A stretch of DNA of 64,000 bases from Cupriavidus taiwanensis LMG 19424 (GTDB taxonomy: Bacteria > Pseudomonadota > Gammaproteobacteria > Burkholderiales > Burkholderiaceae), in contig NC_010530.1 in the NCBI RefSeq assembly GCF_000069785.1, positions 738,001 through 802,000 of the forward strand, given 5' to 3'. The notes beneath the pieces are model-generated. The model saw only the letters and a list, made by a program, of their open reading frames with translations, ran no database searches and had not been told where the DNA came from. The position numbers and the translations under genes are program-made. Below, in pieces: positions 63,706-64,000 of this stretch (the stretch's first letter is position 1; every line of letters begins with the position of its first letter).

Positions 63706-64000
63706 TCAGTACACCGGCGGCATGCCTTCCGGCCGGTTCTTGAAACGCCGGTGGATCCAGTAATACTGCTCCGGCATGGTGGCGATCTGGGTTTCGAGAA
63801 AGGCGTTCATGCGGCGCGAGTCCTCTTCGACGCAGCCGGACGGAAAGCCTTCCAGCGGGTCGAACACGCGCAGGCGGTAGCCGCGGTAGTCGGGCAGCAC
63901 TTCGGTGGTGAAGGGCACCACGCGCGCGCCGGTCATGCTGGCCAGGCGCGAGGCCGAGGTCAGCGTGCACGCCGGCACGCCGAAGAAGGGCACGAACACC
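63706..64000 (-). CDS. Lipid A biosynthesis acyltransferase (LpxL/HtrB type), C-terminal part
   Basis: Last 97 residues of a gene whose start lies beyond the right window edge. The FFGVPACTLTSASRLASMTGARVVPF segment and the end TMPEQYYWIHRRFKNRPEG are the C-terminal region of Kdo2-lipid IVA lauroyl/myristoyl acyltransferases; the active-site H-x-x-x-x-D lies outside the window. It is encoded convergent to the lysR gene. Confidence 0.85.
   Translation of the reverse strand, partial: VFVPFFGVPACTLTSASRLASMTGARVVPFTTEVLPDYRGYRLRVFDPLEGFPSGCVEEDSRRMNAFLETQIATMPEQYYWIHRRFKNRPEGMPPVY

Overview
The window looks like chromosome or chromid DNA of a high-GC betaproteobacterium of the Burkholderiaceae, most likely Cupriavidus or a close relative (inference). 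The reasons are three Bug-type periplasmic solute-binding proteins, a Gram-negative porin, paired DUF3300/DUF2950 genes, many LysR regulators next to CoA-linked catabolic operons, and very GC-rich codon use. I saw no rRNA, tRNA or CRISPR array.

Layout. (1) 1-5718: the end of a BrkB-like membrane protein, then a phosphonate locus with a LysR regulator divergent from an iron alcohol dehydrogenase, an organophosphate-antiporter-type carrier and phosphonoacetaldehyde dehydrogenase (phnY). (2) About 5740-18980: a block that looks acquired and partly decayed. It holds a PRTRC protein A fragment, a DUF2252 protein, a patatin lipoprotein, a small secreted protein, a catabolic cluster (AMP ligase, cupin dioxygenase, TauD-type oxygenase, AraC regulator, alpha/beta hydrolase, MFS carrier), an efflux outer-membrane pseudogene, a DPYTDGA-repeat secreted protein and an acetyl-CoA synthetase fragment. 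(3) 19012-21241: phnA (phosphonoacetate hydrolase) and its probable LysR regulator, so the block separates phnY from phnA. (4) 21316-27803: a Pro-rich secreted protein, a Crp/Fnr regulator, class II aldolase plus 2-hydroxyacid dehydrogenase, PhoD phosphatase and an MFS carrier.

(5) 28139-38467: a coherent catabolic regulon. Bug protein plus metallo-hydrolase lie on one side of a LysR gene; CoA-transferase, enoyl-CoA hydratase, two acyl-CoA dehydrogenases, a second Bug protein and a porin lie on the other. A nearly identical 23-bp palindrome sits in front of both operons. (6) 38591-41490: ArsR/SRPBCC pair and sulfite dehydrogenase (sorA plus a diheme cytochrome). (7) 41793-45326: NCS2 permease, amidohydrolase and TauE-like exporter. 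(8) 45349-47285: an IS110-family element among dispersed repeats. (9) 47286-57396: LacI regulator, second BrkB protein, serine hydrolase, isochorismatase/GlxA pair, PAP2 phosphatase, YqjD-like protein, and DUF3300/DUF2950 with a GDRGGV minisatellite. (10) 57607-63648: a second acid-catabolic cluster (CoA-transferase, Bug protein, acyl-CoA dehydrogenase, acyl-CoA ligase) with a divergent LysR, then the end of a lipid A acyltransferase gene.

The strongest new-looking signals are regulatory: the 23-bp LysR palindrome shared by two operons, tandem 21-bp-spaced half-sites on both sides of the araC gene, and clean dyads in the phnA/lysR, glxA/isochorismatase and AMP-ligase/lysR intergenic regions. 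All functional names come from reading motifs and general family knowledge; no database search was possible.
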